This document shows, piece after piece, positions 9,327-18,610 of a DNA stretch of 64,000 nt (positions within the stretch are counted from its first letter, which is position 1; each line of letters begins with the position of its first letter). Both the position numbers and the translations under genes were made by a program. The notes under the pieces were generated by a model, which saw only the letters and a list, made by a program, of their open reading frames with translations, searched no databases and was not told the origin of the DNA. This DNA is from Calothrix sp. PCC 6303. Lineage in GTDB: Bacteria > Cyanobacteriota > Cyanobacteriia > Cyanobacteriales > Nostocaceae. The stretch is from NCBI RefSeq assembly GCF_000317435.1, contig NC_019751.1:2790001-2854000 (forward strand), in the 5' to 3' direction.

Positions 9327-9584
9327 TCTTATATGGAACCATTGAGAAGATCGGCGCACTATAACAACCCCGTTGCAGCGGACTGAAGGAATTTGCTGGT
9401 GCTAGGTTCAAGGCTACTTGCAGCCGCTGACCGAGAACGTTACCAACTATTTTTGGAATAACAGGGAATAGCGATCGCCGTATTGAATGAGCGCGGTGAT
9501 AGAATAGAATTACTAGAGGGCAATCGTGAGCCAGCAACCTACGTTACAATAGCAAAAGCCTTCCATCTCTGGGGCAATAGTGCC
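9327..9584 (+). other. Stretch with decayed coding sequence upstream of antitoxin
   Basis: In the frame of the downstream antitoxin the sequence reads LLAAADRERYQLFLE, a TAA stop, then QGIAIAVLNERGDRIELLEG. This looks like the end of a small lost gene of unknown family. No intact gene, RNA or repeat could be recognised. Confidence 0.35.
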
Positions 9585-9848
9585 ATGAGTCCACAACTCC
9601 AGGAAATCTTCCACAGCCTTAACCAACTCACCCAGTCAGAACGTTGGCAAGTGTTTGATTACCTCGTCAACCATCTCAAAAATTCTCTCACCCGTTTTGA
9701 TGTCCGCGATCGCCCTGCCTCTCAACAACCCCTAAAACCCTCACCCCAGGAGATTTTTGCATCGACCCAAGGCAGTTGGAGCCACCAAACTTGTGACGAA
9801 ATTGATGCTCAACTTGCATCCCAACGGTACTTAGACTGGGGCGAGTAA
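9585..9848 (+). CDS. Putative antitoxin of a VapBC-type pair
   Basis: 87-residue protein from ATG 9585; the frame is open further upstream but that part looks like debris. The N-terminus MSPQLQEIFHSLNQLTQSER is helical, and the C-terminal half is polar and likely unstructured, as in PIN-toxin antitoxins. The PIN toxin gene starts 8 bases after the stop, the standard antitoxin-toxin order. It would bind and neutralise the toxin and repress the operon. No classical DNA-binding motif is obvious. Confidence 0.7.
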   Translation: MSPQLQEIFHSLNQLTQSERWQVFDYLVNHLKNSLTRFDVRDRPASQQPLKPSPQEIFASTQGSWSHQTCDEIDAQLASQRYLDWGE

Positions 9849-9856
9849 GCGGAAAG

Positions 9857-10237
9857 ATGATGAAATATCTTTTCGACAGCAATATCCTGATTTACCACCT
9901 CCGGGGTAGCCTTAATCAGCGCGGTAGCGACCTGATTCTTGAAGGACTGACTGGAGAAGGAGCCTACTCGATTATCTCGAAAATCGAATTGCTCGGCTTT
10001 AATCAAACCCCTGCCGAAGAGCAACAAGCCAGACTATTCCTTTCTGGACTACAGGAACTGGAACTAACCTCCGATATTGCTGAACAGACGATTCAACTTA
10101 GAAAAAACTACAAAATCAAGTTACCAGATGCTGCGATCGCCGCCACTGCGATCATCCACCAGTTAACACTAATCACCCGAAACACCAGTGACTTCCTCAG
10201 AATTGCAGGACTGAATATCATCAACCCCTTCACCTAA
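9857..10237 (+). CDS. vapC: PIN-domain toxin (VapC family)
   Basis: 126-residue PIN-domain RNase, expected to cleave RNA using Mg2+ held by acidic residues. Visible are the first Asp in YLFDSNILIYHL (residue 8), the acidic SKIELLGF near residue 43, LPDAAIAATAI near residue 95 and the closing RNTSDF. The length is typical of VapC. It has two adjacent ATGs (9857 and 9860), and either could be the start. It lies 8 bases after the antitoxin gene. The gap 10238-10417 has no recognised feature. Confidence 0.88.
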   Translation: MMKYLFDSNILIYHLRGSLNQRGSDLILEGLTGEGAYSIISKIELLGFNQTPAEEQQARLFLSGLQELELTSDIAEQTIQLRKNYKIKLPDAAIAATAIIHQLTLITRNTSDFLRIAGLNIINPFT

Positions 10238-10417
10238 CCCATAGCAAATCCATAAATCATAAGTAATCGCGCAGAATTATTTACACACAAGGATCTAGTC
10301 TGGGTAAAAGTTTCATGCCTTAAGATTGTGTAATTAATTTTGTTTAACTACTTAGTGGCATCCTTGCCCTCATCTTTTCTCTGGTATTTTGGAGCGTCTT
10401 GCACATTCAAAACATCG

Positions 10418-11665
10418 CTAACGTCCACCAGGATTTGCAGATGGAGGAAAAAACCAAGGACTACTACCCGCAAATCGTACATCCCTATCGAAACGACTGT
10501 GGAAAGTAAACAACGTTGAATTACTTTCCATCAAACTAATTCTCCAACCCAAAACCGGAGTTTTTTCACAAGCAGGTTTATTGATAGTCACACCCAAACA
10601 GGTATCATCCCAAGTTACCAAGTCAGCCCAATGTAATCTAAAATTACTCGCAGCTTTACCAGTTTGTACGGATGCGGCTCTGATGGCTTCCTGGACGAGA
10701 GACGAGGGAACACTTTTGGGTGCATCAAATTCAAATCCGTTTTTAGTTGCATAATATACCCATTTTTGTTTAGATGAGGAAACCAATACTTTCCAACCAA
10801 AGGTATAATTCTCAACCGGAACAGCCCCAGTAATTGGTCTTGATGGTCCATCTCCACTCCAGCTGTTAGACCATTGAACATTTTGAATTTGCTGAACTTT
10901 CCAATTATCAGGCTGAGTTTGGGAACGTTTTGCAGCATCAGATAAAATATCTGCGTTAATTTTCTGGGATAAATTACCCATACTGCCAACTAAATCCAGT
11001 TCTACTATTTTTCCATCCAAATCACTGTGATATACCCATTGTGATGGAACATTTTCATTTAAGCGTAGTTTACCACCGTAGGTATCGCTTTTAAGCTTGA
11101 TCAACCATCCGGGGGTTTTAGTGGAATTACAGCGTCTGTCTGTTTTGGCAAGTTCTAAACAATTATTTTTCCATATCCGTGGTTCCACTGACACAACTTT
11201 TATCTTTCCTAGTGGTAGTTCGCTGAATCGGGTGACATTGCTAATTACTGTTTGTTTCACATCTTGAGGTAAGCTTTGCAACCAATTGACGCGGAAATTA
11301 TTACTGAGATTTTGACGGGAAACAGCATGATACAACCAACTTTGCTTACCAGCACCAACCCTAATAGCCCAACCTTTGTAACCAATTTCTTTACATTTCT
11401 CGTTTTTGGCTGGCAGATTCAAGCAAGCATCAAATATTTTTGACTCTACCCGTGTAAACCGCACATCTGTAAGTTTCAAATTTAACCGCTTCGCCATATC
11501 TTGTCGCACCTGTAAGACAACAGATTTGGGTATTGCTGAAGCTTTTAACGAGGGTTGTGCTTGGGATAATTTACCGGAAGTCTCTGCAAAAGTATATTGA
11601 TATGTATGGGGAATAGCCAGTGTCAAACTGCCCACTATTGCCAAAATAGTAGTTTTCAGTGTCAT
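10418..11665 (-). CDS. Secreted protein with four repeated domains
   Basis: 415-residue exported protein. An N-terminal signal peptide (MTLKTTILAIVGSLTLAIPH) is followed by four copies of a domain of about 90 residues. Each copy has an early D/A-rich helix, a central 'D/N-x-C-L-x-L ... C' pair and an ending GW-x(n)-W-x-Y/F-H/Y. Endings seen are SWLYHAVS, QWVYHSDLDG, KWVYYATKNG and LFTFHSRFDR. The conserved cysteines suggest a disulfide in each domain. This family is common in filamentous cyanobacteria and its function is unknown; a periplasmic or outer-surface role is inferred. Confidence 0.75.
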   Translation of the reverse strand: MTLKTTILAIVGSLTLAIPHTYQYTFAETSGKLSQAQPSLKASAIPKSVVLQVRQDMAKRLNLKLTDVRFTRVESKIFDACLNLPAKNEKCKEIGYKGWAIRVGAGKQSWLYHAVSRQNLSNNFRVNWLQSLPQDVKQTVISNVTRFSELPLGKIKVVSVEPRIWKNNCLELAKTDRRCNSTKTPGWLIKLKSDTYGGKLRLNENVPSQWVYHSDLDGKIVELDLVGSMGNLSQKINADILSDAAKRSQTQPDNWKVQQIQNVQWSNSWSGDGPSRPITGAVPVENYTFGWKVLVSSSKQKWVYYATKNGFEFDAPKSVPSSLVQEAIRAASVQTGKAASNFRLHWADLVTWDDTCLGVTINKPACEKTPVLGWRISLMESNSTLFTFHSRFDRDVRFAGSSPWFFPPSANPGGR

Positions 11666-11744
11666 ATTTAAGATATAGATAAATATGATTGAGATGACGC
11701 AGATTAGGTAAATTTAGTTGCGATGAAAGTTAATTGTCAAACTG

Positions 11745-12404
11745 TCACATCAACCCCAAATTTCCCATCGCTTTCCACAAATTGCGTCGTCGTTGATGGT
11801 TAACTTTCCATTCCGATAATAATCTTTGATAATTCTGCGGTGATAATTCCTTCAATGCAGACATCCACGCTGCATTTGTACTGTACTCGGAATTTTGGGA
11901 CATTTCTGGTTTGGGGACAAAGTTGTGTAAATTCCCTCTCCAATAATCCATTACCCTTTCCCACAAATCCGATGGTGCATATTCTTGGAGATACTTTCTC
12001 CTGGAAGTATCATCAGGAGTAGATTGTTGGCTAGGTGCAACTACCACCTCATAAAATTTAGGGTAAGGGCATTTTCCTTGATACAGAATATCGCTTAAAT
12101 CCTTTGTTAGCGATCGCAAGACACCATACTCCCCACCCAATTCTCCCCTATCTCCAGGTAAGTTTGCCAACCACGCGATCGCTTGTTGTCCAAACCAAGC
12201 TTTTCCAGTTTTTTCAGATGTAATACTATCGAGTAACCAATGCAACCACCAAATACTTACGGTTTGTTCCCTTGTATAAAAATTCAAATAACTATGTGGT
12301 GTACAAAGCTTAATTATCGAGTCACGCCAAAAGTTCAACAATGCTTGTCGAGTATTTTCAGTAACTTGTGTCTCTGTAAACAAGTAAATTTCCTTGAAAC
12401 TCAA
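11745..12404 (-). CDS. Unrecognised protein, probably a C-terminal fragment
   Basis: 219-codon frame that I do not recognise. It opens with a TTG inside the broken AbiEii gene and has no internal ATG until near its end. Its first residues are therefore AbiEii sequence read in another frame, and the rest is probably the C-terminal part of a larger protein joined there by deletion. The body is tryptophan-rich and soluble, with no membrane span or known motif. Confidence 0.4.
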   Translation of the reverse strand: MSFKEIYLFTETQVTENTRQALLNFWRDSIIKLCTPHSYLNFYTREQTVSIWWLHWLLDSITSEKTGKAWFGQQAIAWLANLPGDRGELGGEYGVLRSLTKDLSDILYQGKCPYPKFYEVVVAPSQQSTPDDTSRRKYLQEYAPSDLWERVMDYWRGNLHNFVPKPEMSQNSEYSTNAAWMSALKELSPQNYQRLLSEWKVNHQRRRNLWKAMGNLGLM

Positions 12405-13031
12405 AACTTTGACAAAGAAACCAAATATCGTAAAAGTCTTTTAGCCGGCTATTACTAATACCAAGAGCAACCATTGCTTGAAACTTTTCAGCAACTACTG
12501 TTTCACGAGGGTAAATTTGCAGACGTGGAGCCGGTAAATCCAAAATGCTTGGCAGTAAAGCTTCTTCAGGTAATGGAGTAACTGCATCCCCAAATCCAAT
12601 ATCAACTTGAATAGAAATTTTAGTAGAATCTAGCTTTCCTTGCAAGTTGATTCTGACTCCTTCATATTCTTGCTCTTCTTTTATTTTTTCTCCTCTGACA
12701 GTTTCTTCGTGAAAGCTAATACCATCTTGATCGTATTGTTGACGACAAATCTCTTTAAATATTGCCATCAAACTGGAAATATCATTAGCCCCAAAACTAA
12801 GCAAATCTAAATTCTTTGTTGCTCTATGAGGTTCCCATTCCATACCCTGAAAAGAGTTGCTCCCTTCAGGATAAATTGTCTTTGGTATGGAGATTGGCTA
12901 AGTCTGTACAAAAGTCGATCCGAACCATAGCGCATCAGGAGGTAATTAAAATCTTCTCCTCGCTGTTTTGATAAATGAAGTAATTGACTTCGGATTGAGG
13001 CTGGTACGTTACGAATTTGCTTTCGACTCAT
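12380..13031 (-). pseudogene. abiEii: AbiEii-type nucleotidyltransferase toxin, frameshifted and truncated
   Basis: Toxin of the type IV AbiE system (nucleotidyltransferase AbiEii/AbiGii family). The N-terminal frame from 13031 includes FILKGATLFRVWNG. Continuation in another frame (from 12843) gives HRATKNLDLLSFG, the N-x-D-x-D-like catalytic region, then VVAEKFQAMV and LKDFYDIWFLC. The frames join near 12834 if one lost base is restored. The end after SFEFQGN is replaced by unrelated sequence, so about 80-100 residues are missing. It cannot make a normal toxin. Confidence 0.8.
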
Positions 13032-13315
13032 TCAAGTGATTCTAGATATGGACGGATTACATTTTGAACTCGGCAAATCTTGGCATAATGCCAGATTTCA
13101 TCCATTGTGCAACGTTGTTCTCGCCAACAGTCTCGTAGTGCTTCTATGGCAACATCAAGACCAATTTTGTTGCGAAACTTGAAGCAATCTGCAATTGTTT
13201 TAGCGAGACAATAAACCCGCACAGTTACACCTTCTATTTGGTGTTCCTCAATACCGTAGAAGTTCACGGGATTTGAAGTGTTACCAATAAAATTTAGGTA
13301 GACATAGGTGGTAAA
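13028..13315 (-). pseudogene. abiEi: AbiEi-type antitoxin, C-terminal part only
   Basis: The frame encodes GIEEHQIEGVTVRVYCLAKT, then DCFKFRNKIGLD, the conserved C-terminal domain of AbiEi antitoxins. Its stop overlaps the toxin start by 4 bases (ATGA), the normal operon arrangement. The N-terminal winged-helix DNA-binding domain is missing because the IS66 element begins immediately upstream. Antitoxin and autoregulation are therefore lost along with the toxin. Confidence 0.8.
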
Positions 13316-14945
13316 TTAAGGGGTATGAATGAAAACTGCCTCCCCTATGGAATAGAAATTCCTGACTCAGATTGGGAAGAAACTCCAGCCAGTGTCAAAC
13401 AACTGGTGGAGAAAATGGAGCAGTACATAAAAGAATCGGATAAAAGGTTTGCTTCCTTAGAAGCCAAATACCAGGAATTGTTAGAAAAAATCAATCGAAC
13501 ATCAAAAAACTCCTCATCTCCCCCGTCAAGCGATCCACTCAATAGCGAAAAACAAAAGCAAAAAAAGAAGAGTGATAAAAAGCGAGGCGGACAACCGGGA
13601 CATAAAGGGCATAGCCGTCATCTGTATGAAGTATCGGAATGCGACAGCGTTCTAGAACATCAGCCAGAAAAATGTAAGTGTTGTGGAGAAAAGTTAGTAG
13701 GAGTTGATAGCAATCCCGTAAGGCATCAAGTAGTCGAAATCCCGCCAATAAATCCCATAATCGTAGAACATCGACTACATCAACTCGAATGTCAACATTG
13801 TGGAACCTTGACTCGTGCAACATTACCGGCAGATGTACCAATTCGCGGTTACGGTGTAAGGGTAGTGGCACTTGTCGCAGTATTGAGTGGACTATACCGT
13901 CAAAGTACCCGAATGGTACAAAGTGCGATGCAAGATATTTTTGGAGTCAGGATGTGCTTGGGTACAGTCAATAAACTGAGACTCGAAGCAAGCGATGCAA
14001 TTGCAGGAGCGGTATTAGAAGCAAAGACATACGTGCAAAACTCTCCTGTAGTTGGAGCGGATGAAACAAGCTTTAGTCAAGGAAACGTTGATGGATGTAA
14101 TGACAAAAATAAAAAGGCTTGGCTGTGGGTTGCAGTCACACCGCTAGTTACATTTTTTCAAGTCACACTTTCCCGTTGTACGGATACAGCCAAAAATTTA
14201 CTGGGGGAAAACTTCGGTGGTATTTTAAACTCCGACCGATATGCATCGTATAACTGGGTTGACTTGGAGCAACGGCAGTTATGTTGGGCACATTTAAAAC
14301 GGGAATTTATTAAAATATCTGAGCGTTCTGGAGTTTCATCAAGTATTGGTAATGCTCTGGTTGAACAGCAAGAAAAATTATTTGAATTGTGGCATCGGGT
14401 TCGAGATGGAACTTTGAGCCGTTGCGAGTTTCAACTTTTAGTCCCACAGATTCGCAATTTAATCAAGTCGAACTTACAAGAAGCTGCGGATTATAAGATT
14501 GGCTCTCAGGAAAAAACTCCACTGGCAAAAACCGTTCGTACCTGTCGTCAACTCTTAAAAGTTGAGCAAGCTTTGTGGCTGTTTGTCGAAGTTGAGGGTG
14601 TGGAGCCGACAAATAATGCTGCGGAAAGGGCTATACGTCCTGCCGTGATCTGGAGACGTACTAGTTTTGGTTCTCAAACAAAAGCTGGTAGTAATTTTGT
14701 TGCCCGCATGTTGACTGTTGTTACAACGCTTAAGTCTCAACGTCGCAACATCCTGGATTTTATGACACAAGCTGTGAGCGCTCAACGTCTTAGTCACAAC
14801 TCTCCTTCTTTGCTGCCGCAAAATTCTGTTAATTCGATTTCTGTTAAAAACACTGCTTAAAATCTACGCAGTTATGCTGCCGACTGCCAATTTGTATACA
14901 CCTCTCAAACTCAACATGTAGAAGGTTTTGACTGTTTTTAATTTG
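13316..14945 (+). mobile_element. IS66-family insertion sequence (ends approximate)
   Basis: Contains a full-length IS66-type transposase gene. The left limit lies at or after the truncated AbiEi gene and the right limit just before the truncated ATPase gene at 14949. I could not define clear terminal inverted repeats or a target duplication. The two sides do not belong to one gene, so a deletion or rearrangement happened at this element. Confidence 0.7.
13325..14860 (+). CDS. IS66-family transposase
   Basis: 511-residue DDE transposase of the single-gene IS66 (TnpC-like) type. The N-terminal coiled coil covers residues ~30-65. A zinc-ribbon-like segment follows, with CKCCGEKL and CQHCGTLT (residues ~115-160). 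The DDE core has VVGADETSF, LNSDRYASYNW and the C-terminal VEPTNNAAERAIRP, where the last Glu is catalytic. Full length with no frameshift, so it may be active. It moves the element that truncates the AbiEi antitoxin. Confidence 0.93.
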   Translation: MNENCLPYGIEIPDSDWEETPASVKQLVEKMEQYIKESDKRFASLEAKYQELLEKINRTSKNSSSPPSSDPLNSEKQKQKKKSDKKRGGQPGHKGHSRHLYEVSECDSVLEHQPEKCKCCGEKLVGVDSNPVRHQVVEIPPINPIIVEHRLHQLECQHCGTLTRATLPADVPIRGYGVRVVALVAVLSGLYRQSTRMVQSAMQDIFGVRMCLGTVNKLRLEASDAIAGAVLEAKTYVQNSPVVGADETSFSQGNVDGCNDKNKKAWLWVAVTPLVTFFQVTLSRCTDTAKNLLGENFGGILNSDRYASYNWVDLEQRQLCWAHLKREFIKISERSGVSSSIGNALVEQQEKLFELWHRVRDGTLSRCEFQLLVPQIRNLIKSNLQEAADYKIGSQEKTPLAKTVRTCRQLLKVEQALWLFVEVEGVEPTNNAAERAIRPAVIWRRTSFGSQTKAGSNFVARMLTVVTTLKSQRRNILDFMTQAVSAQRLSHNSPSLLPQNSVNSISVKNTA

Positions 14946-15458
14946 TAGTCACCCGTGGTCGATTACCTTTTTACACTTGTCTACAAATTCTGGTGTAACA
15001 GCAAAAAAGCTCATTCCATTAAATTGATTACCAGCAAAAAAATGAAAGATATTTTGAAAGGCTGCTTTTTGATGAGCGATGTTAGTAATATTAGATAAAA
15101 TATCTTCAAATTCATCAAAAAGTATAATCAATCCCTTTAATCTAGAAGCACAAGCAAGTGTATTAATATCTCTTAATGTAGACCAACATTGTGCATAAGC
15201 TTCAGATTTAAAGTTAAATACAATTGAATTATTTGTATAGTGTTGCCATTTAAAAGGGTTGCTTAGTGAAAGTTCATCCCGGTAAGTCATCCGAGTTTTA
15301 TGTACTAACTCCTCATAAACTTGCTTTTGTTTGTAATTTCCTGCTTGAAATAGCCAGTCTTCAATTATAGCCTTGTCACATCTACCGCTAAACCAAGCAC
15401 GTAAAGCAATAAAATTAGCAGGTGAATCAAGAACTTGAGAAAAATCCCATTTACCTTT

Positions 15459-16919
15459 CAATACCTTCGCCAAAGTAAGAGGATGAAGAGGAAGAGGTAG
15501 GGCGTTTCGTAGTAGAGTTATTGTCTCTCACAACGACAACTCAAAAACCACTATGTGCGCCCATGTTTGACATTTTATCATTGTTACAGTGCTTCCTGCC
15601 GCAGATAAATGCTACAACGATGAAGCAATTGAACCAAATAATCTTGGCAATGTTAGCGATGAGCGGGCGAGTCACTATGTTGGGAATTTCTCGTTGGACA
15701 GGTAGTGGTGGTAGTTATCGGACGATGTTGAGATTTTTTCATACGGTAATCCCTTGGGCGACATTGTTTTGGCTATTTTTCCGCAAGCATTTGTTCCGTG
15801 CAAATGAGGTTTATTTGCTTGCAGGAGATGAAGTTGTAGTAAGTAAATCTGGGAAAAAAACTTATGGGTTGGATAGATTCTTTTCCAGCCTAGTAAGTAA
15901 GCCAATATCAGGGCTATCTTTCTTTACATTATCATTAGTAAGTGTTGAACAAAGGCACTCATTTCCGATTCAAATAGAACAGGTAATAAAGAACGATATA
16001 GAAAAAAGTAGTGTATCGCCAAGACCAGAAATAAAAGCCAAAGAAAAACGTGGACGTGGACGACCAAAAGGGAGTAAAAATAAAAACAAGACCGAAGTAA
16101 TTCTCACATCTGAATTACTCAGAATTAAGAAGATGATTAATGAGCTAGTCAAGCTGGTAGCTAACTTTATCCCACTGACTTACTTAGTCTTAGATGGTCA
16201 TTTTGGAAACAATAATGCTTTGCAGATGGCTCGACAGGTCAACTTACATATAATTTCCAAGTTACGCCACGATTCAGCATTATACATACCTTACCAAAAT
16301 CCTGACCCTAATCATCGTTCACGCCGTAAATACGGAGATAAACTAGACTGGCGTAATATTTCTGATGAATATTTGCGTCAAAGTAGTATCGAAGAGGATA
16401 TCCAAACCGATAGTTACCAAGCTACTTTACTGCACAAAGAATTTGCCCAGTCCCTGAATGTAGTTATTTTGGTGAAAACAAATCTGAAAACTAATGCTCG
16501 CAGTCACGTAATTCTGTTTTCTAGTGACCTAAAGTTGTCATCTGAGAAAATAATTGACTACTACAAACTACGCTTTCAGATCGAGTTTAACTTCCGTGAT
16601 GCCAAGCAATTTTGGGGATTGGAAGACTTTATGAACATCGGTCAAACTGCGGTGACTAATGCTGCTAATCTAGCATTCTTTATGGTTAATTTATCTCATC
16701 ATCTTCTCGCTGATTTCCGCATCCTGAATCCTGACTCCGGCATTATTGATCTTAAGGCTCATTATCGTGGCTTTCGATATGTCCATGAGATCTTAAAAAT
16801 GCTTCCAGAAATCCCTGAGCCTATTTTATTAACCCGGATTTTTGCCAAGCTTACTTCTTTAGGGCGTATTCATCACGTTTCTACGGGCGTTGAATCCTCT
16901 TAATTTGGCAGAGGTATTG
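15459..16919 (+). mobile_element. IS4-type insertion sequence, 1461 bp
   Basis: Bounded by inverted ends CAATACCTTCGCCAAAG (left) and, read inward from the right, CAATACCTCTGCCAAAT. Both continue with TAAGAGGAT. The element is flanked by direct repeats ACCTTT at 15453-15458 and 16920-16925. The insertion interrupts the ATPase gene in the opposite orientation. Confidence 0.85.
15563..16903 (+). CDS. IS4-type DDE transposase
   Basis: 446-residue transposase from ATG 15563; a TTG start at 15521 is possible but less likely. It carries YYKLRFQIEFNFRDAK near the C-terminus, matching the Y-x2-R-x3-E-x6-K signature of IS4-type enzymes. Further DDE elements are LLAGDEVVVSKSG and TYLVLDGHFGN. A basic linker (KRGRGRPKGSKNKNK) lies in the middle. 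The gene is intact, so the element may still be mobile. Confidence 0.9.
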   Translation: MFDILSLLQCFLPQINATTMKQLNQIILAMLAMSGRVTMLGISRWTGSGGSYRTMLRFFHTVIPWATLFWLFFRKHLFRANEVYLLAGDEVVVSKSGKKTYGLDRFFSSLVSKPISGLSFFTLSLVSVEQRHSFPIQIEQVIKNDIEKSSVSPRPEIKAKEKRGRGRPKGSKNKNKTEVILTSELLRIKKMINELVKLVANFIPLTYLVLDGHFGNNNALQMARQVNLHIISKLRHDSALYIPYQNPDPNHRSRRKYGDKLDWRNISDEYLRQSSIEEDIQTDSYQATLLHKEFAQSLNVVILVKTNLKTNARSHVILFSSDLKLSSEKIIDYYKLRFQIEFNFRDAKQFWGLEDFMNIGQTAVTNAANLAFFMVNLSHHLLADFRILNPDSGIIDLKAHYRGFRYVHEILKMLPEIPEPILLTRIFAKLTSLGRIHHVSTGVESS

Positions 16920-17351
16920 ACCTTTATTAGTTATTTTTGCCCATTCATCTCCTTTTGTACCTGTACTACTACGAGCTTGCTGACAGACAAAATCAAAAAA
17001 GGGTCGAACGCCTTTATTTTCAGCATTGCCCGGTATTTCTAAACCTCGCCATATAGCCCCTAAAATCTGATCCATACGATTGAAGCGAATGCCTGATTTG
17101 GCATCTAGCGTTACTGAACTAATCGCAAAGCCTTCTTTCAGAGCAGTTTCACGAATAAACCGTAACAAGTGGCTTTTACCAGAGCCATAATTTGCTTTTA
17201 GTAACAGCGCTCCTGATTTTTCCTGCTGAAGCCTTGCTGTAAGTTGGGCTATCTCTGATATTCTGCCTACTGTAAAATAACGAATATAACCACTAGGAGG
17301 AATACCCAAACGAAGGGATTCAATAACTCCTTGCACCTCTGTACTCATAAA

Positions 17352-18608
17352 TTAATCCTCTCGTAGGCGATCCATTACATCACCGTAAATTGTTTCTGTT
17401 GTTCTGACTTCTCCTTCTAAATAGTCATCTAAATGAGCAATTAGAGTAGTAACTAAAACTCGCCAAAAACGTACACCGCTAAGTGAAGGGTGAATCTCAA
17501 ATAATTCTTTCACGAAAGCATTAATTCCTGCTTCAGAGGGTAATTCTACAGATGCTTCTAGATATGCACTTGCATAAATACTACAAATTTTCTCCGCAGC
17601 AGCTTGGTATTCAGATAAGTTTGTTTCTACTTCGTCTAAATTCCAAACAGAGTCTAAAGCTCGTGGTTTACGCTGTTCTGGCTTACCAATTCTTCCTTGC
17701 AAAGCACCGTAAATAATAATGCCATGTTTTGGGTCAGTAAAAAAGTCTGGAGTCGTAGCATAGATTAGAAATAAACCGTTAAGAGACTCAATGTTGTTGA
17801 TTAAAGACAAAAGGTTATTGTGAGCATCTCTCAACGAAGATTTTCGCATAATAGAATATGCTTGTTCTGCTTCATCAAATAATATTACTAAACCTTTGTA
17901 GCCGGAAAGCCTTACAAATCCAGCCAAAGATTGCAACATTATTTTTGCGTTATCTTTGTTAACTATTTTGTTAACTTCAAATTTTCTGCGATACGTTGCT
18001 AAACTTCCTTCTCCACTGAACCATTGGAGAATCTCGGCTCTATTTTGCTCTTGAAGTGCTACATCAGGGGCTTCAGGTAAAAAAGTTTCCCAATATTTTT
18101 GAATCATCTTCTTAAAATCTATGTCAATGCTGCGATCGAGCATGAGTGTTTCTCTTGCCTTGACATACTCTTCATAGGAAAATATGTTACTAATTTTACC
18201 ATTAGCAAGATAGGCTAAAGATTCTTGCAATACTCGTCCAAAAGGAGTAGTTTCATAAAAACTATTCTCAGAAAAATACTCTGGAGTTGAAATACTACGA
18301 ACAATTGAATAAAATACTTTCTCAAACTTGTTTAATGCTGCATCATCTGCGTTCAGTTGTACATTTGAAACTAAACATTCATTTTGAAAAGCAACTTCTC
18401 TTAATAATCTGAAAAAGTGAGTTTTACCAGAACCCCAAGAGCCACTTAAAAAGCGAATAATACCTCGTTCTGTTATTCCGTTAAAATGATGTTTTTTAAT
18501 ACCTTCAATTAATTTCTCATTACCTACTGAGTATTTATCAACCCCACGCATCGGAGGAATTCCTTTGCGTAATGATTCAACAATCTGTGTAGCGATGCGC
18601 CCTTCCAT
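17352..18608 (-). CDS. BrxD-like ATP-binding protein (DUF2791 family)
   Basis: 418-residue P-loop ATPase. N-terminal IVESLRKGIPPMRGVDKYSVG is the family signature. Walker A is SGSWGSGKTH near residue 56. Walker B is LVILFDEAEQAY near residue 250, followed by FLIYATTPDFF. In BREX and related systems BrxD-type ATPases sit in the defence operon; their precise role is not settled. Here the gene lies 2 bases after the 279-residue gene and 3 bases before the split paralogue, so all three form one tight operon. Intact. Confidence 0.85.
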   Translation of the reverse strand: MEGRIATQIVESLRKGIPPMRGVDKYSVGNEKLIEGIKKHHFNGITERGIIRFLSGSWGSGKTHFFRLLREVAFQNECLVSNVQLNADDAALNKFEKVFYSIVRSISTPEYFSENSFYETTPFGRVLQESLAYLANGKISNIFSYEEYVKARETLMLDRSIDIDFKKMIQKYWETFLPEAPDVALQEQNRAEILQWFSGEGSLATYRRKFEVNKIVNKDNAKIMLQSLAGFVRLSGYKGLVILFDEAEQAYSIMRKSSLRDAHNNLLSLINNIESLNGLFLIYATTPDFFTDPKHGIIIYGALQGRIGKPEQRKPRALDSVWNLDEVETNLSEYQAAAEKICSIYASAYLEASVELPSEAGINAFVKELFEIHPSLSGVRFWRVLVTTLIAHLDDYLEGEVRTTETIYGDVMDRLRED

Positions 18609-18610
18609 AA

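Larger units (their letters stand above)
14949..17348 (-). pseudogene. BrxD-like (DUF2791) P-loop ATPase split by IS4-type element and truncated
   Basis: N-terminal half (17348-16920, 143 codons) contains GVIESLRLGIPPSG and Walker A ANYGSGKSH. C-terminal half (15452-14952, 167 codons) contains KGLIILFDEFEDIL, the Walker B, and FFAVTPEF. The halves are separated by an insertion sequence flanked by a 6-base target duplication (ACCTTT). Removing the element and one copy rejoins the frame exactly as ...TNKG-KWDFSQ.... The end after VIDHG is lost at the IS66 border; relatives are about 100 residues longer. It is a paralogue of the next gene upstream. Confidence 0.85.
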
